From Lachnospiraceae bacterium UBA3850 (GTDB lineage Bacteria; Bacillota; Clostridia; Lachnospirales; Lachnospiraceae), in NCBI GenBank assembly GCA_002392655.1, contig DGHK01000064.1:21877-45047 (forward strand): a stretch of 23,171 bases of DNA, written 5' to 3'. Shown piece by piece: positions 14,063 through 23,171 of this stretch. Position numbers and translations under genes: made by a program. Below the pieces are notes generated by a model, which saw only the letters and a list, made by a program, of their open reading frames with translations, made no database searches and was not told where the DNA came from. Within the stretch, counting starts at the first letter, position 1; every line of letters starts with the position of its first letter.

Positions 14063-14755
14063 TTACTTTATTTCCAGTATAGTATATACGAATCTTCGCG
14101 AACCATCTCCATATTCAGCCTCCAGTTCAAAGGTATCTCCTACCTTTAAACCTATAGCCTTATTTACATTTTTCATAATTACCTTCTCATCAACCATATA
14201 ATCAGAAAGATTAAAGCTTTCCTCATTCCTGCTGATAGTAATTGTCACTTTTTCTTCTCTAACCAGAACATTTTTTCTAGAATTAACAACCGCACCTGAC
14301 GCATAAGTCTTGAGATTAGCTACAATAGTATCACCGTATTTGGTCTTCTTTACCGGTGCTGTTGTCCAGGCTCCATCGTCTCCGACATAATCATTTCCTA
14401 TCCAGGTATTTACATCCATATAACCCGACGAATTAAAATGATACCACTTACCATCTATCTTAAGCCACTGATTTACCGGATACCAGCTTCCCGACTGGAA
14501 CCACCAGCCTCTGCCATTAGTCTGCCAGGAGCCATTCCACGAGGCATCATACCATCCGGCAGCATTCAGCCAATAGCCATCCCTGTATTCACTTTGTGCA
14601 TACCCCGAACCGGTATCATACCACCAGTTGTTTCCTGACGAAGACCATACCCATCCGGTTGCAGCATATGAATCACTTCCTCCAAATATAACCGCACTCG
14701 TAAAAACTGCCAACATAACAAGTACTAATCCTTTTTTACTGAGCTTCTCTTTCAT
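14063..14755 (-). CDS. Secreted CWB-repeat protein, 230 aa, unknown C-terminal domain
   Basis: Exported protein with a signal peptide at about 1-32 (MKEKLSKKGLVLVML ... SYA), CWB repeats at about 33-132 (NNWWYDTGSGYAQ, GRGWWFQSGSWYP, WLKIDGKWYHF) and a C-terminal region of about 95 residues that I do not recognise. That region looks beta-rich (VLVREEKVTITISR, IGLKVGDTFELEAEYGDGSRRFVYTILEI). Start ATG with SD AAGGAGG, 8-nt spacing. It lies 37 nt after the capA-like gene and 36 nt before the Cys-rich CWB gene; no terminator on either side, so it is probably in the uvr transcript. Function unknown. Confidence 0.87.
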   Translation of the reverse strand: MKEKLSKKGLVLVMLAVFTSAVIFGGSDSYAATGWVWSSSGNNWWYDTGSGYAQSEYRDGYWLNAAGWYDASWNGSWQTNGRGWWFQSGSWYPVNQWLKIDGKWYHFNSSGYMDVNTWIGNDYVGDDGAWTTAPVKKTKYGDTIVANLKTYASGAVVNSRKNVLVREEKVTITISRNEESFNLSDYMVDEKVIMKNVNKAIGLKVGDTFELEAEYGDGSRRFVYTILEIK

Positions 14756-14792
14756 TTAAGTCTCCTCCTTAATCGCCATTATAGTAAAAATA

Positions 14793-15980
14793 CTAAATCT
14801 GTGCCAGGATATACTGCTTCACATCCTCGAGCTTCGAATTCTTCCACTCACCCTTCTCTGCCGTCTTAGCAAGCGGATAAACAACTCTGAAATCAAGCGT
14901 CTCATATGGCATACGGTAAAGTCTGTTCGGATCCATAAAGTGTTCCTCCCACTCCTTCTCACCGTAGCTCTGATACTTTTCCGGATATAGGAACAGCTGA
15001 CGTTTCTTAATCGCAGAGATAAATGCTTTAGCCACTAGCGGTATCAGCCTGTCATATTCATCCTGCTGAATATCACGGAAGATACACGGAAGATCAGTTC
15101 CCGTCAGTTTGACTTTCTCCCTGTCCAGTCTGGAGCATATCGTATCAAATTTATACCCATCCTCAGAGAGTATAAGCTTCAGCACCATACCAACGTCCGT
15201 GTAAAGCTGCGTCCTCTGGTAATTCGTATCAAACAGAAAATTCCCTATCGAATAGAAAATAGCTTTACCCGGAAATGTTTCATAATTTGATATAACATGC
15301 GGATGATGTCCTACAACTATATCTGCTCCCATATCCAAAAACTTTATATATCTGTCCCGGATATACGGCATCGGCATCGATACAAACTCCTCCCCACCAT
15401 GAACGAGAACTATGCACCACCTGCACTTCTTCTTTATAATATCGATATTTGCCTGAATGGTTTCCATATCACTCCATTCAAGAATTCCGGGTTTATCCTC
15501 TCCGGCAGGCTTACAGCCCGGTCTGTATCCAACCGCAAAAACACCTACGCCGCCTGCTCCATCAAAGTATACCGGTCGCGCCGCTTCCTCCGGATTCATA
15601 CCTCCGCCTATAACCAGTGCACCGCTTTCCTTCGCATATTTAAGAGTTTCCTCAATCCCTCTAGGACCTATGTCTGAGATGTGATTATTATTGATACACC
15701 AGACATCAGCACCGATTTTTTTAAACAGACTAATTCCTTCCGGATGGGTTGTATGAAGCATTGCATCTGTCCCCTTCGCATCCGGATCCTGCTCGTATTC
15801 GGAAACCGCTCCCTCTACATCAATTATGACATGATCAGAAGCATTCATAAATTCCAGTATATCCTCTGAAATCAACTTCTCATCTTCCCATGCCTTATAC
15901 AAATATTTATCCAGTGCGATATCACCTGCAAAGGATATCGAAACCGCATCCTTCATATTATTTTCAAACAACTGTTTCAT
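14793..15980 (-). CDS. CapA-family (PGA_cap) putative metallophosphoesterase
   Basis: CapA/PGA_cap family protein of 395 aa with a calcineurin-like fold. Family motifs: [11 protein letters not shown] near the N-terminus, [43 protein letters not shown] and YSIGNFLFD. CapA takes part in poly-gamma-glutamate capsule synthesis in Bacillus, but most family members lack a known substrate. Here no capBC-like genes are nearby and there is no signal peptide or membrane anchor, so a capsule role is doubtful and the protein is probably cytoplasmic. The start overlaps the uvrA stop by 4 nt (ATGA) with GAGG upstream, which implies translational coupling to uvrA. Confidence 0.88.
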   Translation of the reverse strand: MKQLFENNMKDAVSISFAGDIALDKYLYKAWEDEKLISEDILEFMNASDHVIIDVEGAVSEYEQDPDAKGTDAMLHTTHPEGISLFKKIGADVWCINNNHISDIGPRGIEETLKYAKESGALVIGGGMNPEEAARPVYFDGAGGVGVFAVGYRPGCKPAGEDKPGILEWSDMETIQANIDIIKKKCRWCIVLVHGGEEFVSMPMPYIRDRYIKFLDMGADIVVGHHPHVISNYETFPGKAIFYSIGNFLFDTNYQRTQLYTDVGMVLKLILSEDGYKFDTICSRLDREKVKLTGTDLPCIFRDIQQDEYDRLIPLVAKAFISAIKKRQLFLYPEKYQSYGEKEWEEHFMDPNRLYRMPYETLDFRVVYPLAKTAEKGEWKNSKLEDVKQYILAQI

Positions 15981-18805
15981 AGATACCTCTTCAGATACTT
16001 TCCGGTATAAGACTTCCTCTTCTTCGACACCTCTTCCGGCGTACCCATAGCTACGACAGTACCACCGCCGTTTCCGCCCTCAGGTCCCATATCAATTATG
16101 TAGTCGGCCTGCTTGATCACATCCATGTTATGCTCGATAACAACAACAGTATTCCCGCCATCCGCAAACTTCTGAAGTATCTGCAGGAGCTTTTTCACAT
16201 CATCAAAATGAAGTCCGGTCGTAGGCTCATCAAGTATATAGATCGTACTTCCGGTACTTCTCTTTGAGAGCTCAGTTGCAAGCTTTATACGCTGCGCCTC
16301 TCCACCGGAAAGTGTGGTCGAAGGCTGTCCGAGCTTGATATACCCAAGTCCAACATCCTGAAGCGTCTTTATCTTTCTGTAAATAGAAGGCACCGCCTCA
16401 AAGAAATCACAGGCTTCATCCACCGGCATATCCAGCACCTCGAAGATATTCTTACCCTTATACTTGACCTCAAGTGTTTCGCGATTATATCTCTTGCCGC
16501 CGCATACCTCACACGGCACATATATATCCGGAAGGAAATGCATCTCTATCTTATTTATTCCATCACCCTTACAAGCCTCGCACCTTCCTCCTGAAACATT
16601 GAAAGAAAATCTTCCCTTGTTATAACCCATAGTCTTCGCATCTCTCGTCTCAGCGAAGAGACCTCTTATCAGATCAAAAACACCTGTATAGGTCGCAGGA
16701 TTCGACCGCGGGGTTCTTCCTATCGGAGACTGGTCTATATCAATGACCTTGTCGAGAACATCATAACCGATTATATCATCATGCTTTCCGGGCTTTACCC
16801 TGGCACGATTCAGATCACGAAGCAGGCGTTTCTTCAAAACCTCATTGATGAGCGAGCTTTTTCCCGAACCCGAAACACCGGTTACTACCGTAAGCACCCC
16901 GAGAGGAACCTTAACATCTATGTTCTTCAGATTATTCTCTCTGGCGCCTTTTATCTCAAGCCATCCCGTAGGCTTTCTTCTCTCAGACGGTACGGGAATA
17001 ATCTCCTCACCACTCAGATACTGACCGGTGATAGATTTTTTATTTTTGATCAGGTCATCCACCTTACCTACAGCAACGACCTCTCCGCCATGAACTCCCG
17101 CTCTCGGTCCTATATCCACTATGTAATCTGCCGCTCTCATCGTCTCCTCATCATGCTCGACAACAATAAGTGTGTTGCCCAGTGACTGAAGTCTCTTGAG
17201 CGAAGCAATTAGTTTATCATTATCTCTCTGATGAAGACCAATTGAAGGCTCGTCCAGAATATAAGTAACTCCGACAAGTCCTGATCCTATCTGAGTAGCC
17301 AGTCTGATACGCTGTGCCTCTCCACCGGAAAGTGTCGCAGTCGCACGGCTGAGTGATAGGTAGTTCAGTCCTACATCTACCATGAACTTAAGTCTCGCTC
17401 TTATCTCCTTCAGGATATCACGACCGATCATCTCCTGCCTCTTGGTGAGCTCAAGGTTTTCCACATAATCTGACAGCTCATCTATCGGCATTTCCGTCAT
17501 ATCATATATATTCTTTTCTCCAATCGTAACAGCCAGAGAGGACGGCTTCAGCCTCTTTCCCCCGCAGACAGCACATGGAGTAAATGTCATATAAGACTCA
17601 TAGTCCGAACGCATCTCCTCTGAACCAGTGTACTTATAGCGTTCCTCTACATTTGCAATAAGTCCTTCAAAAGGATGGGTAAATGTACTTCTTCTGGATC
17701 TCTGACTATTATAATGTATAGTAACCCTTTTGCCCCTCGTTCCGTTTATTATAACATCCTTTGCCTCAGCCGGAAGATCCTTAAAGGGTACATCCATTGA
17801 AAAATCATACGCCTCAGAAAGTGCCACAAGAAGTGAGTGCGTAAAAGACTTCGGATCACCACTGGAAGCCCAGCCGGAAACTGCGATAGCTCCTTCATTC
17901 AGAGTTCTTGACTTATCCGGTATCATAAGATCCGGATCCAGCTTCCTCTCCCAGCCGATTCCGGTACATACAGGACATGCACCAAACGGATTGTTGAAGG
18001 AGAAGGATCTCGGTTCTATCTCATCTATGGAGATATTACAATAAGGACAGGAAAAGCTGTCAGAGAATGTATAAGTCTCACCGTCTATGACCTCTATCTT
18101 GACCGTTCCCTCAGCCTGCTTCAGTGCAGTCTCTATAGAATCAGCAAGTCGTCTCTCAATTCCTTCCTTTATCACGAGTCTGTCTACAACAATATCTATA
18201 CTGTGCTTGATATTCTTCTCAAGCTTTATCTCTTCGTCAAGTGTATACATATTTCCGTCAATTATAACTCTGACGAATCCGCTCTTCTTCGCTCTTTGAA
18301 GGAGCTTCTCATGTGTACCCTTTCTTCCTCTCACTACCGGAGAAAGCACCTGAAACTTTGTTTTCTCAGGCATATCCATAACCTGATCCACCATCTGATC
18401 CACTGTCTGTCGCTCAATTATTCTTCCGCAATTCGGACAGTGCGGTGTACCAACTCTCGCATAGAGAAGTCTCAGATAATCATATATCTCAGTTACCGTT
18501 CCAACAGTAGATCTGGGATTCTTATTCGTAGACTTCTGATCTATTGAGATTGCTGGCGAAAGCCCCTCTATCTTATCCACATCCGGTTTCTCTGCCTGTC
18601 CTAAGAACTGTCTAGCATAGGAGGACAGAGACTCCATATAGCGTCTCTGTCCTTCTGCATAAATCGTATCAAAAGCAAGCGAGGATTTACCCGAACCGGA
18701 TAGTCCCGTAAAAACAATAAACTTATTCCTGGGGAGCTTTACATCCACATTCTTAAGATTGTGCTCACGTGCACCTTGTACTGTTATATACTTTATCTCA
18801 CCCAT
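15977..18805 (-). CDS. uvrA: Excinuclease ABC subunit A
   Basis: DNA damage-sensing ATPase of nucleotide excision repair, 942 aa, full family length. Two ABC modules: first Walker [10 protein letters not shown] (about 34-42) and signature [16 protein letters not shown]; second [10 protein letters not shown] and [15 protein letters not shown] with [10 protein letters not shown]. Zinc-binding cysteine pairs are present: CPNCGR, CPYC ... CPVC, CAVCGG and CEAC ... CEVCGG. The SD AAAGGA lies 7 nt before the ATG. A small 5-bp hairpin (18820-18833) fills most of the 28-nt gap after the NlpC gene stop. It is separated from uvrB by a secreted-protein gene, whereas the two are usually adjacent in Firmicutes. 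Confidence 0.98.
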   Translation of the reverse strand: MGEIKYITVQGAREHNLKNVDVKLPRNKFIVFTGLSGSGKSSLAFDTIYAEGQRRYMESLSSYARQFLGQAEKPDVDKIEGLSPAISIDQKSTNKNPRSTVGTVTEIYDYLRLLYARVGTPHCPNCGRIIERQTVDQMVDQVMDMPEKTKFQVLSPVVRGRKGTHEKLLQRAKKSGFVRVIIDGNMYTLDEEIKLEKNIKHSIDIVVDRLVIKEGIERRLADSIETALKQAEGTVKIEVIDGETYTFSDSFSCPYCNISIDEIEPRSFSFNNPFGACPVCTGIGWERKLDPDLMIPDKSRTLNEGAIAVSGWASSGDPKSFTHSLLVALSEAYDFSMDVPFKDLPAEAKDVIINGTRGKRVTIHYNSQRSRRSTFTHPFEGLIANVEERYKYTGSEEMRSDYESYMTFTPCAVCGGKRLKPSSLAVTIGEKNIYDMTEMPIDELSDYVENLELTKRQEMIGRDILKEIRARLKFMVDVGLNYLSLSRATATLSGGEAQRIRLATQIGSGLVGVTYILDEPSIGLHQRDNDKLIASLKRLQSLGNTLIVVEHDEETMRAADYIVDIGPRAGVHGGEVVAVGKVDDLIKNKKSITGQYLSGEEIIPVPSERRKPTGWLEIKGARENNLKNIDVKVPLGVLTVVTGVSGSGKSSLINEVLKKRLLRDLNRARVKPGKHDDIIGYDVLDKVIDIDQSPIGRTPRSNPATYTGVFDLIRGLFAETRDAKTMGYNKGRFSFNVSGGRCEACKGDGINKIEMHFLPDIYVPCEVCGGKRYNRETLEVKYKGKNIFEVLDMPVDEACDFFEAVPSIYRKIKTLQDVGLGYIKLGQPSTTLSGGEAQRIKLATELSKRSTGSTIYILDEPTTGLHFDDVKKLLQILQKFADGGNTVVVIEHNMDVIKQADYIIDMGPEGGNGGGTVVAMGTPEEVSKKRKSYTGKYLKRYL

Positions 18806-18833
18806 CAGATTATCCTTTCACGGAGCATTCCGT

Positions 18834-21047
18834 CTATTCGCATACTCCGTCCGCATTTACCCAGTAACCATCTACATAACTGCTGGTTACCAGATTTCCA
18901 TTCTCTCCAAAGTAGTACCATTTTTCATTTATTCTAAGCCACTGGGCAGCAGGCTGCCATCCTGCTGTATCCTCATACCACCAGCCGGCCTTGTTTCTTC
19001 TCCAGCCACCTCTTGGCTCATATCTGAGTGCTCCGTCTGCATCCAGCCAGTAATCATCTATCCACTCACTTGCAGCCATATATCCATCAGCTCTGAAGTA
19101 ATACCAGAGTCCGTCTATCTTCTGCCAGCTGCTAACCGGATACCAGCCTGAAGAATCCTCGAACCACCAGCCAGTCTCATTCTGCTTCCATGAACCCTTA
19201 GCTGCGTAGTCAGTCTTACCTGCCTCGTCGTACCACTGTCCGTCTATCCACTCACTCTTATGAGCAGGCTCAGCAGGCTTATCATCATCCTTTTTGTCAG
19301 GATCATCCTTCTTATCATCAGGATCATCCTTCTTGTTTTTTTCCTCATCGATTGCTGCCTTCTCAGCCTTTACTTTTTCAAGAGCCTCCTGAAGAGCAGT
19401 ATCTGCAGCAATAAGCTCCTCTGTACCAAGCTCAGCATCTTCAGAAGCCTTTACAGCCTCCTCGATTGCACTCTTCAGCTCCTCGGCTATCTCTGAATAA
19501 GCAGAATCAGACTTGATGCTTTCATAGAATTCCTTCGCACCCTTTATGGATTCATCCAGAGAATTCTGCGCTGCTTCCTTTTCTCTATCGATTGTATAAT
19601 CATAGTCATATCCCGGACTGTTTACACCGATATAAGGTATCTCCATGGTTGTTACAGAATCCAGCCAGGTTTGACCGTTAGGTCTTGTTATATCAATAGT
19701 ATTTATGATTACATTTCTTATTCTTGTTCCCTGACCGTCAGGTCTTGTTGCAGAGCTTACAGAGTTAATTACGTAGAAATATCCGTCTTCATGTCCCAGA
19801 TAAATCATCTCATGTGCGCCCCAAAGAAGAACACTTCCGATAGGCAGATTCTTCAGCAAAGTTTCCTTCTCTTCTTTGGTAAATGTACTTACATCGTACT
19901 TCTTTACCGGCTGGCTCATCTGGTTATTTGTATTTCTTCCGAGATTAAATCCAAAACAACGATATACATCTCTGACATATCCGGAGCAGTCGTTGGAAGA
20001 AAGCATTCCACCCCAGCCATATGTATTTCCAAGCATATTAAATGCAACATCTGCTATATTCTTATATGTAAGCGGAAGATAACCCTCACTCGTTTTAGTA
20101 TGCTGAGAAATAAGACAGAGCTTCTTTTCATAGGTTCCATCATCTTTTCTTGTTGGCATCCATACAACATGATTATAATAAGAAGACCTGTTTGATATAA
20201 CCTTGGTCCAGTCTTTCTGTTCAGCCAGTCTGAGGATAGTACCCATAGGAAGAACTTTTTTTGAGATCTCAGGATCTACTCGGGTCTCCTCTGTTGTAAC
20301 CTTGTCTCCATAGACAACAAGAACATTTTCAGGTTCAATATCCCAGGCATACAGCCACTCCTCTTTATCCTTACAAACAGCAACGTCTGATACCTTTACC
20401 CATCCTCTGCTGTGGGTTGTAACCGCATAATAGTAGAGACCATCAGCTGAAATGGATCTGATAACTACCGGCTCATTCATAAGAAGAGCAGTCAGATGAA
20501 TATAATCAAAATTATAATCCCACTGCTCATCGAGCACCATCATATCCGTCGGAAGAGCATTAAGTGTTGTTCTGGTTGTTACGACTCCATACATGACAGC
20601 CTGCTCTGTAGTTGCATTAGGATTCTGAGTATTCTCTATAACATCCGCAAAGGAATCCTTTGTCAGAACCTCTCCACCGTTTGTGTACATGGTGGAAGCC
20701 AGACTTAAGAAATAGTTCGAATCACTTATAGCACTATCCTTCAGCTGCTGATTAAGCACTGTTCCATCTACCGTTTCAGCTACATTTCTTATGTCACCAA
20801 CCCCCGTACCGGAGCCTGCTACAATATCTGCATTTATAGACTCTATCTCACTTATGTCCGCAAGAACTTCGTCAGGGTTTTCTACCTTCGAATACCAATA
20901 GGATGCTTTCGTCATCTCAGAAGTTACATGATCCATGTAGATCACCTCTGCCTCTGATCTGAAGCTTCCCGAAAGTACCATTGCAGAAGCAAGAAAAGTT
21001 GCAGTTATCCCATAAATCCTTCTCAAATAATTTTTCTTTCTTTTCAT
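18834..21047 (-). CDS. Secreted SH3 / NlpC-P60 endopeptidase with CWB repeats
   Basis: Probable peptidoglycan hydrolase (C40 peptidase), 737 aa. Layout: signal peptide at about 1-33 ([13 protein letters not shown] ... SEA), unassigned N-terminal helical region, SH3-type domain(s) at about 155-300 ([22 protein letters not shown]), NlpC/P60 domain at about 325-470 with catalytic Cys354 in [11 protein letters not shown] and His412 in [11 protein letters not shown], a helical acidic region at about 490-575, a Lys/Asp/Pro linker, and CWB repeats from about 600 to the end. The open frame extends to 21092, overlapping uvrB, but the signal peptide and SD AGGA with an 8-nt spacer place the start at 21047. 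It lies between uvrB and uvrA on one strand with no terminator, so a wall hydrolase would be co-transcribed with excision repair. Confidence 0.9.
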   Translation of the reverse strand: MKRKKNYLRRIYGITATFLASAMVLSGSFRSEAEVIYMDHVTSEMTKASYWYSKVENPDEVLADISEIESINADIVAGSGTGVGDIRNVAETVDGTVLNQQLKDSAISDSNYFLSLASTMYTNGGEVLTKDSFADVIENTQNPNATTEQAVMYGVVTTRTTLNALPTDMMVLDEQWDYNFDYIHLTALLMNEPVVIRSISADGLYYYAVTTHSRGWVKVSDVAVCKDKEEWLYAWDIEPENVLVVYGDKVTTEETRVDPEISKKVLPMGTILRLAEQKDWTKVISNRSSYYNHVVWMPTRKDDGTYEKKLCLISQHTKTSEGYLPLTYKNIADVAFNMLGNTYGWGGMLSSNDCSGYVRDVYRCFGFNLGRNTNNQMSQPVKKYDVSTFTKEEKETLLKNLPIGSVLLWGAHEMIYLGHEDGYFYVINSVSSATRPDGQGTRIRNVIINTIDITRPNGQTWLDSVTTMEIPYIGVNSPGYDYDYTIDREKEAAQNSLDESIKGAKEFYESIKSDSAYSEIAEELKSAIEEAVKASEDAELGTEELIAADTALQEALEKVKAEKAAIDEEKNKKDDPDDKKDDPDKKDDDKPAEPAHKSEWIDGQWYDEAGKTDYAAKGSWKQNETGWWFEDSSGWYPVSSWQKIDGLWYYFRADGYMAASEWIDDYWLDADGALRYEPRGGWRRNKAGWWYEDTAGWQPAAQWLRINEKWYYFGENGNLVTSSYVDGYWVNADGVCE

Positions 21048-21081
21048 ATTCTCTATCCTAACCTTCAAATAATAATACACA

Positions 21082-23085
21082 TTATTTGTCATAATCCCTG
21101 AGCTTTATCTTGAGCTCTATCAGCTCATCTCTCAGGATAGCCGCCAGCTCAAAGTTAAGCTCAGCCGCCGCCTGATTCATCTTCTTGGTAAGTCTCTCTA
21201 TTTCCTTGCCAAGCTCTTTCTTATTCATAAGCTCCGGATCTTTTCCAACGCGGCTCTTCCTCTCTGCCGCTTCCTCCTCAGCAGCCTTAAGACTTGTTGA
21301 AATCAGTTCTCTTACTGCCTTACGAACAGTCTGAGGTGTGATACCATTCTCGTCATTATATTTCTGCTGTATCTCACGACGTCTGTTTGTTTCATCAATT
21401 GCACGCTTCATTGATTCTGTTATCGTATCTGCATACATTATAACGTGACCATCCACATTTCTCGCAGCACGTCCAATAGTCTGAATAAGCGATGTCTCTG
21501 AACGAAGGAAACCCTCCTTGTCCGCATCGAGTATCGCAACCAGAGTTATCTCCGGAATATCAAGACCTTCTCTGAGGAGATTGATTCCGACCAGTACATC
21601 GAAAACTCCAAGTCTCAGGTCACGCACTATCTCCATTCTCTCAAGTGTATCTATATCGGAGTGTAGATACTTGACCTTTACATCCAGGCCTCTCAGATAC
21701 TCTGTAAGCTCCTCTGCCATCCTCTTGGTCAGTGTTGTTACAAGCACCTTGTTACCCTTAGACACCTCACTGCTTATCTCGCTATATAAGTCATCTACCT
21801 GACCTGCAACGGGACGCACATCAATCTCAGGATCAAGAAGTCCTGTAGGTCTGATAACCTGCTCAGCTCTCGCCTCTTCATGCTCCTGCTCATATGGACC
21901 GGGTGTAGCAGATACATAAAGTATCTTATCTATCCTCTCCTCGTATTCCTCGAAATCAAGAGGCCGGTTATCCATCGCAGAGGGAAGTCTGAAACCAAAG
22001 TCGATAAGCGTTTCCTTCCTCTTCTTGTTTCCGGCATACATGCCTCTTACCTGAGGAAGTGTCTGATGCGACTCGTCCACTATCAGCAGATAGTCGTCTC
22101 CGAAGAAGTCGATAAGTGTATCCGGAGGATCGCCAGGCTTGCCTCCCGCCAGAATCCTCGTATAATTCTCTATGCCTGAACAGAATCCCGTTTCTCTCAG
22201 CATCTCCATATCGAACTCAGTTCTTTCCTGTATCCGCTGAGCTTCAAGGAGCTTATCATGAGACTTGAAGTAAACTATCCTCTCACGAAGTTCATCATCA
22301 ATCTCTTTAAGCGCCTTCTCCAGCTTCGACGGAGCGATCACATAATATGACGCTGGGAAGATACAAGTGAAATTCACATCCCTTTTTATCTCTCCCGTCA
22401 TAGGATCGAATTCAGAAATCCTGTCTATCTCATCTCCGAAAAACTCTATACGTATAGCTTCGCTATCCTTATTCGCCGGTATGATATCAACTGTATCCCC
22501 CTTGAAGCGAAATGTACTTCTTTTGAAATCCATCTCATTTCTGGTATACTGCATATCTACCAGTTCCTTTATCATAACATCTCTGTCAAGCGCCATTCCG
22601 GGTCTTAGTCCCAGCATCATGGATTTATAGTCCTCGGGATTGCCGATACCGTATATACATGATACAGAGGATACAACGATAACATCGTCTCTTTCGACAA
22701 GAGCAGACGTAGCACTGTGCCTCAGCATATCTATCTCATCATTAACAGATGAGTCCTTTGCTATATATGTATCAGTAGATGGAACATATGCCTCCGGCTG
22801 ATAATAATCATAGTAGGATACGAAGTACTCGACCGCATTCTCCGGGAAGAATTCCTTCATCTCACCATAGAGCTGCGCTGCCAGAGTTTTGTTATGGGAC
22901 ATGATGAGAGTTTTTTTACCAAGCGCCTTTATAACATTTGCCATAGTAAAGGTTTTTCCCGATCCCGTAACTCCAAGAAGCGTCTGATGCTTTTTTCCGT
23001 TTTTAAAATTTTCAACAATGGTTTTGATTGCTTCCGGCTGATCACCGGTAGGAGAAAACTCCGAATGCAGTTTGAAATCTGCCAT
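21082..23085 (-). CDS. uvrB: Excinuclease ABC subunit B
   Basis: DNA helicase-like subunit of nucleotide excision repair; loads onto damage with UvrA and recruits UvrC. 667 aa. Walker A GVTGSGKT (38-45), the damage-clamping beta-hairpin region [20 protein letters not shown], Walker B-type DESH, helicase motifs LREGLDIPE and [10 protein letters not shown], and a C-terminal UVR motif ([32 protein letters not shown], given here in outline) that binds UvrC. SD AAGGAG, 8 nt before ATG. Upstream only 28 bp separate it from the end of a group II intron; no LexA-box-like palindrome is visible in that gap. Confidence 0.98.
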   Translation of the reverse strand: MADFKLHSEFSPTGDQPEAIKTIVENFKNGKKHQTLLGVTGSGKTFTMANVIKALGKKTLIMSHNKTLAAQLYGEMKEFFPENAVEYFVSYYDYYQPEAYVPSTDTYIAKDSSVNDEIDMLRHSATSALVERDDVIVVSSVSCIYGIGNPEDYKSMMLGLRPGMALDRDVMIKELVDMQYTRNEMDFKRSTFRFKGDTVDIIPANKDSEAIRIEFFGDEIDRISEFDPMTGEIKRDVNFTCIFPASYYVIAPSKLEKALKEIDDELRERIVYFKSHDKLLEAQRIQERTEFDMEMLRETGFCSGIENYTRILAGGKPGDPPDTLIDFFGDDYLLIVDESHQTLPQVRGMYAGNKKRKETLIDFGFRLPSAMDNRPLDFEEYEERIDKILYVSATPGPYEQEHEEARAEQVIRPTGLLDPEIDVRPVAGQVDDLYSEISSEVSKGNKVLVTTLTKRMAEELTEYLRGLDVKVKYLHSDIDTLERMEIVRDLRLGVFDVLVGINLLREGLDIPEITLVAILDADKEGFLRSETSLIQTIGRAARNVDGHVIMYADTITESMKRAIDETNRRREIQQKYNDENGITPQTVRKAVRELISTSLKAAEEEAAERKSRVGKDPELMNKKELGKEIERLTKKMNQAAAELNFELAAILRDELIELKIKLRDYDK

Positions 23086-23113
23086 ATATAAATCTCCTTA
23101 ATATATACAAAAA

Positions 23114-23171
23114 ATCGAGTAGGAGGAATTTCTCACAAGTGAGAAATTCCGACCTCTCACACCACCGTACG
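23114..23171 (-). mobile_element. Group II intron, 3' end (end of domain V and domain VI), partial
   Basis: The minus strand starts CGTACGGTG, like the 3' strand of group II domain V, then GGTGTGAGAGGTCGG and a 12-bp perfect stem (23125-23136/23139-23150). Below it GAGAGG (23158-23153) pairs with CCT and CTC, leaving a single bulged A at 23120, the expected branch-point. The intron would end GAT at about 23114, matching the usual AY 3' end. The catalytic part of domain V and the rest lie beyond the window. Confidence 0.75.

Noticed and set aside
14793..15980. Capsule (poly-gamma-glutamate) locus
   Set aside because: Only a lone CapA-family gene without capB/capC or a membrane anchor is present.
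18820..18833. 5-bp hairpin between the NlpC gene and uvrA as a terminator
   Set aside because: Short stem with no T-run; at most an intercistronic processing or spacing element.
21048..21092. Start of the NlpC gene overlapping uvrB
   Set aside because: The extra 15 residues precede a typical signal peptide, and the SD AGGA fits the ATG at 21047.
1..23171. CRISPR arrays, phage genes or restriction/defence islands
   Set aside because: No regularly spaced repeats, integrase, capsid, Cas or methylase-type proteins were seen; hicAB is the only defence-like unit.

Overview
This window looks like chromosome from a low-to-mid GC Firmicute, most likely a gut Lachnospiraceae. That placement is inference from gene content: class III fructose-1,6-bisphosphatase, HPr/EI, firmicute-type FruK/FruA, and five secreted proteins with Trp/Tyr-rich cell-wall-binding (CWB) repeats. 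Nearly all genes lie on the minus strand; only hicAB is on the plus strand.

Left block (1-9330). A partial tRNA with its own promoter sits at the edge. Then, in transcription order from right to left, comes a compact fructose operon: fruK - fruA (EIIABC) - ptsH (HPr) - fbp (class III FBPase) - ptsI (EI) - DeoR-type regulator - secreted CWB/NodB polysaccharide deacetylase. One transcript could encode the whole phosphorelay from PEP to fructose, the kinase that makes fructose-1,6-bisphosphate, and the enzyme that returns this to fructose-6-phosphate for biosynthesis. HPr keeps His15 but has Gly instead of the regulatory Ser46. Upstream of fruK are two candidate promoters and a perfect 17-bp palindrome.

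Middle block (9361-13250). A YdcF/DUF218 membrane protein is followed by a visibly AT-rich segment with two parts. One is a large secreted CWB protein whose leader is a c-di-GMP-I (GEMM-I) riboswitch plus intrinsic terminator. The other is a divergent hicAB toxin-antitoxin pair that appears to be leaderless. The segment is bounded by two near-identical direct copies of a hairpin terminator (about 10471 and 13212).

Right block (13298-23113). One long minus-strand gene string runs uvrB - secreted SH3/NlpC-P60/CWB protein - uvrA - capA-like gene - two small CWB proteins, with 4-nt overlaps or 28-37 nt gaps, ending at a bidirectional terminator. It interleaves nucleotide-excision-repair genes with cell-envelope genes. 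The right edge holds the 3' end of a group II intron (end of domain V, domain VI with a bulged A) about 28 bp upstream of uvrB.

The strongest second-look items are: (1) the riboswitch, where the aptamer core can form 10 continuous pairs with the terminator's 5' arm, predicting a c-di-GMP OFF switch; (2) an HPr lacking Ser46 in an operon whose kinase makes the usual HPr-kinase activator; (3) the uvr/cell-wall gene string with an intron at its head.
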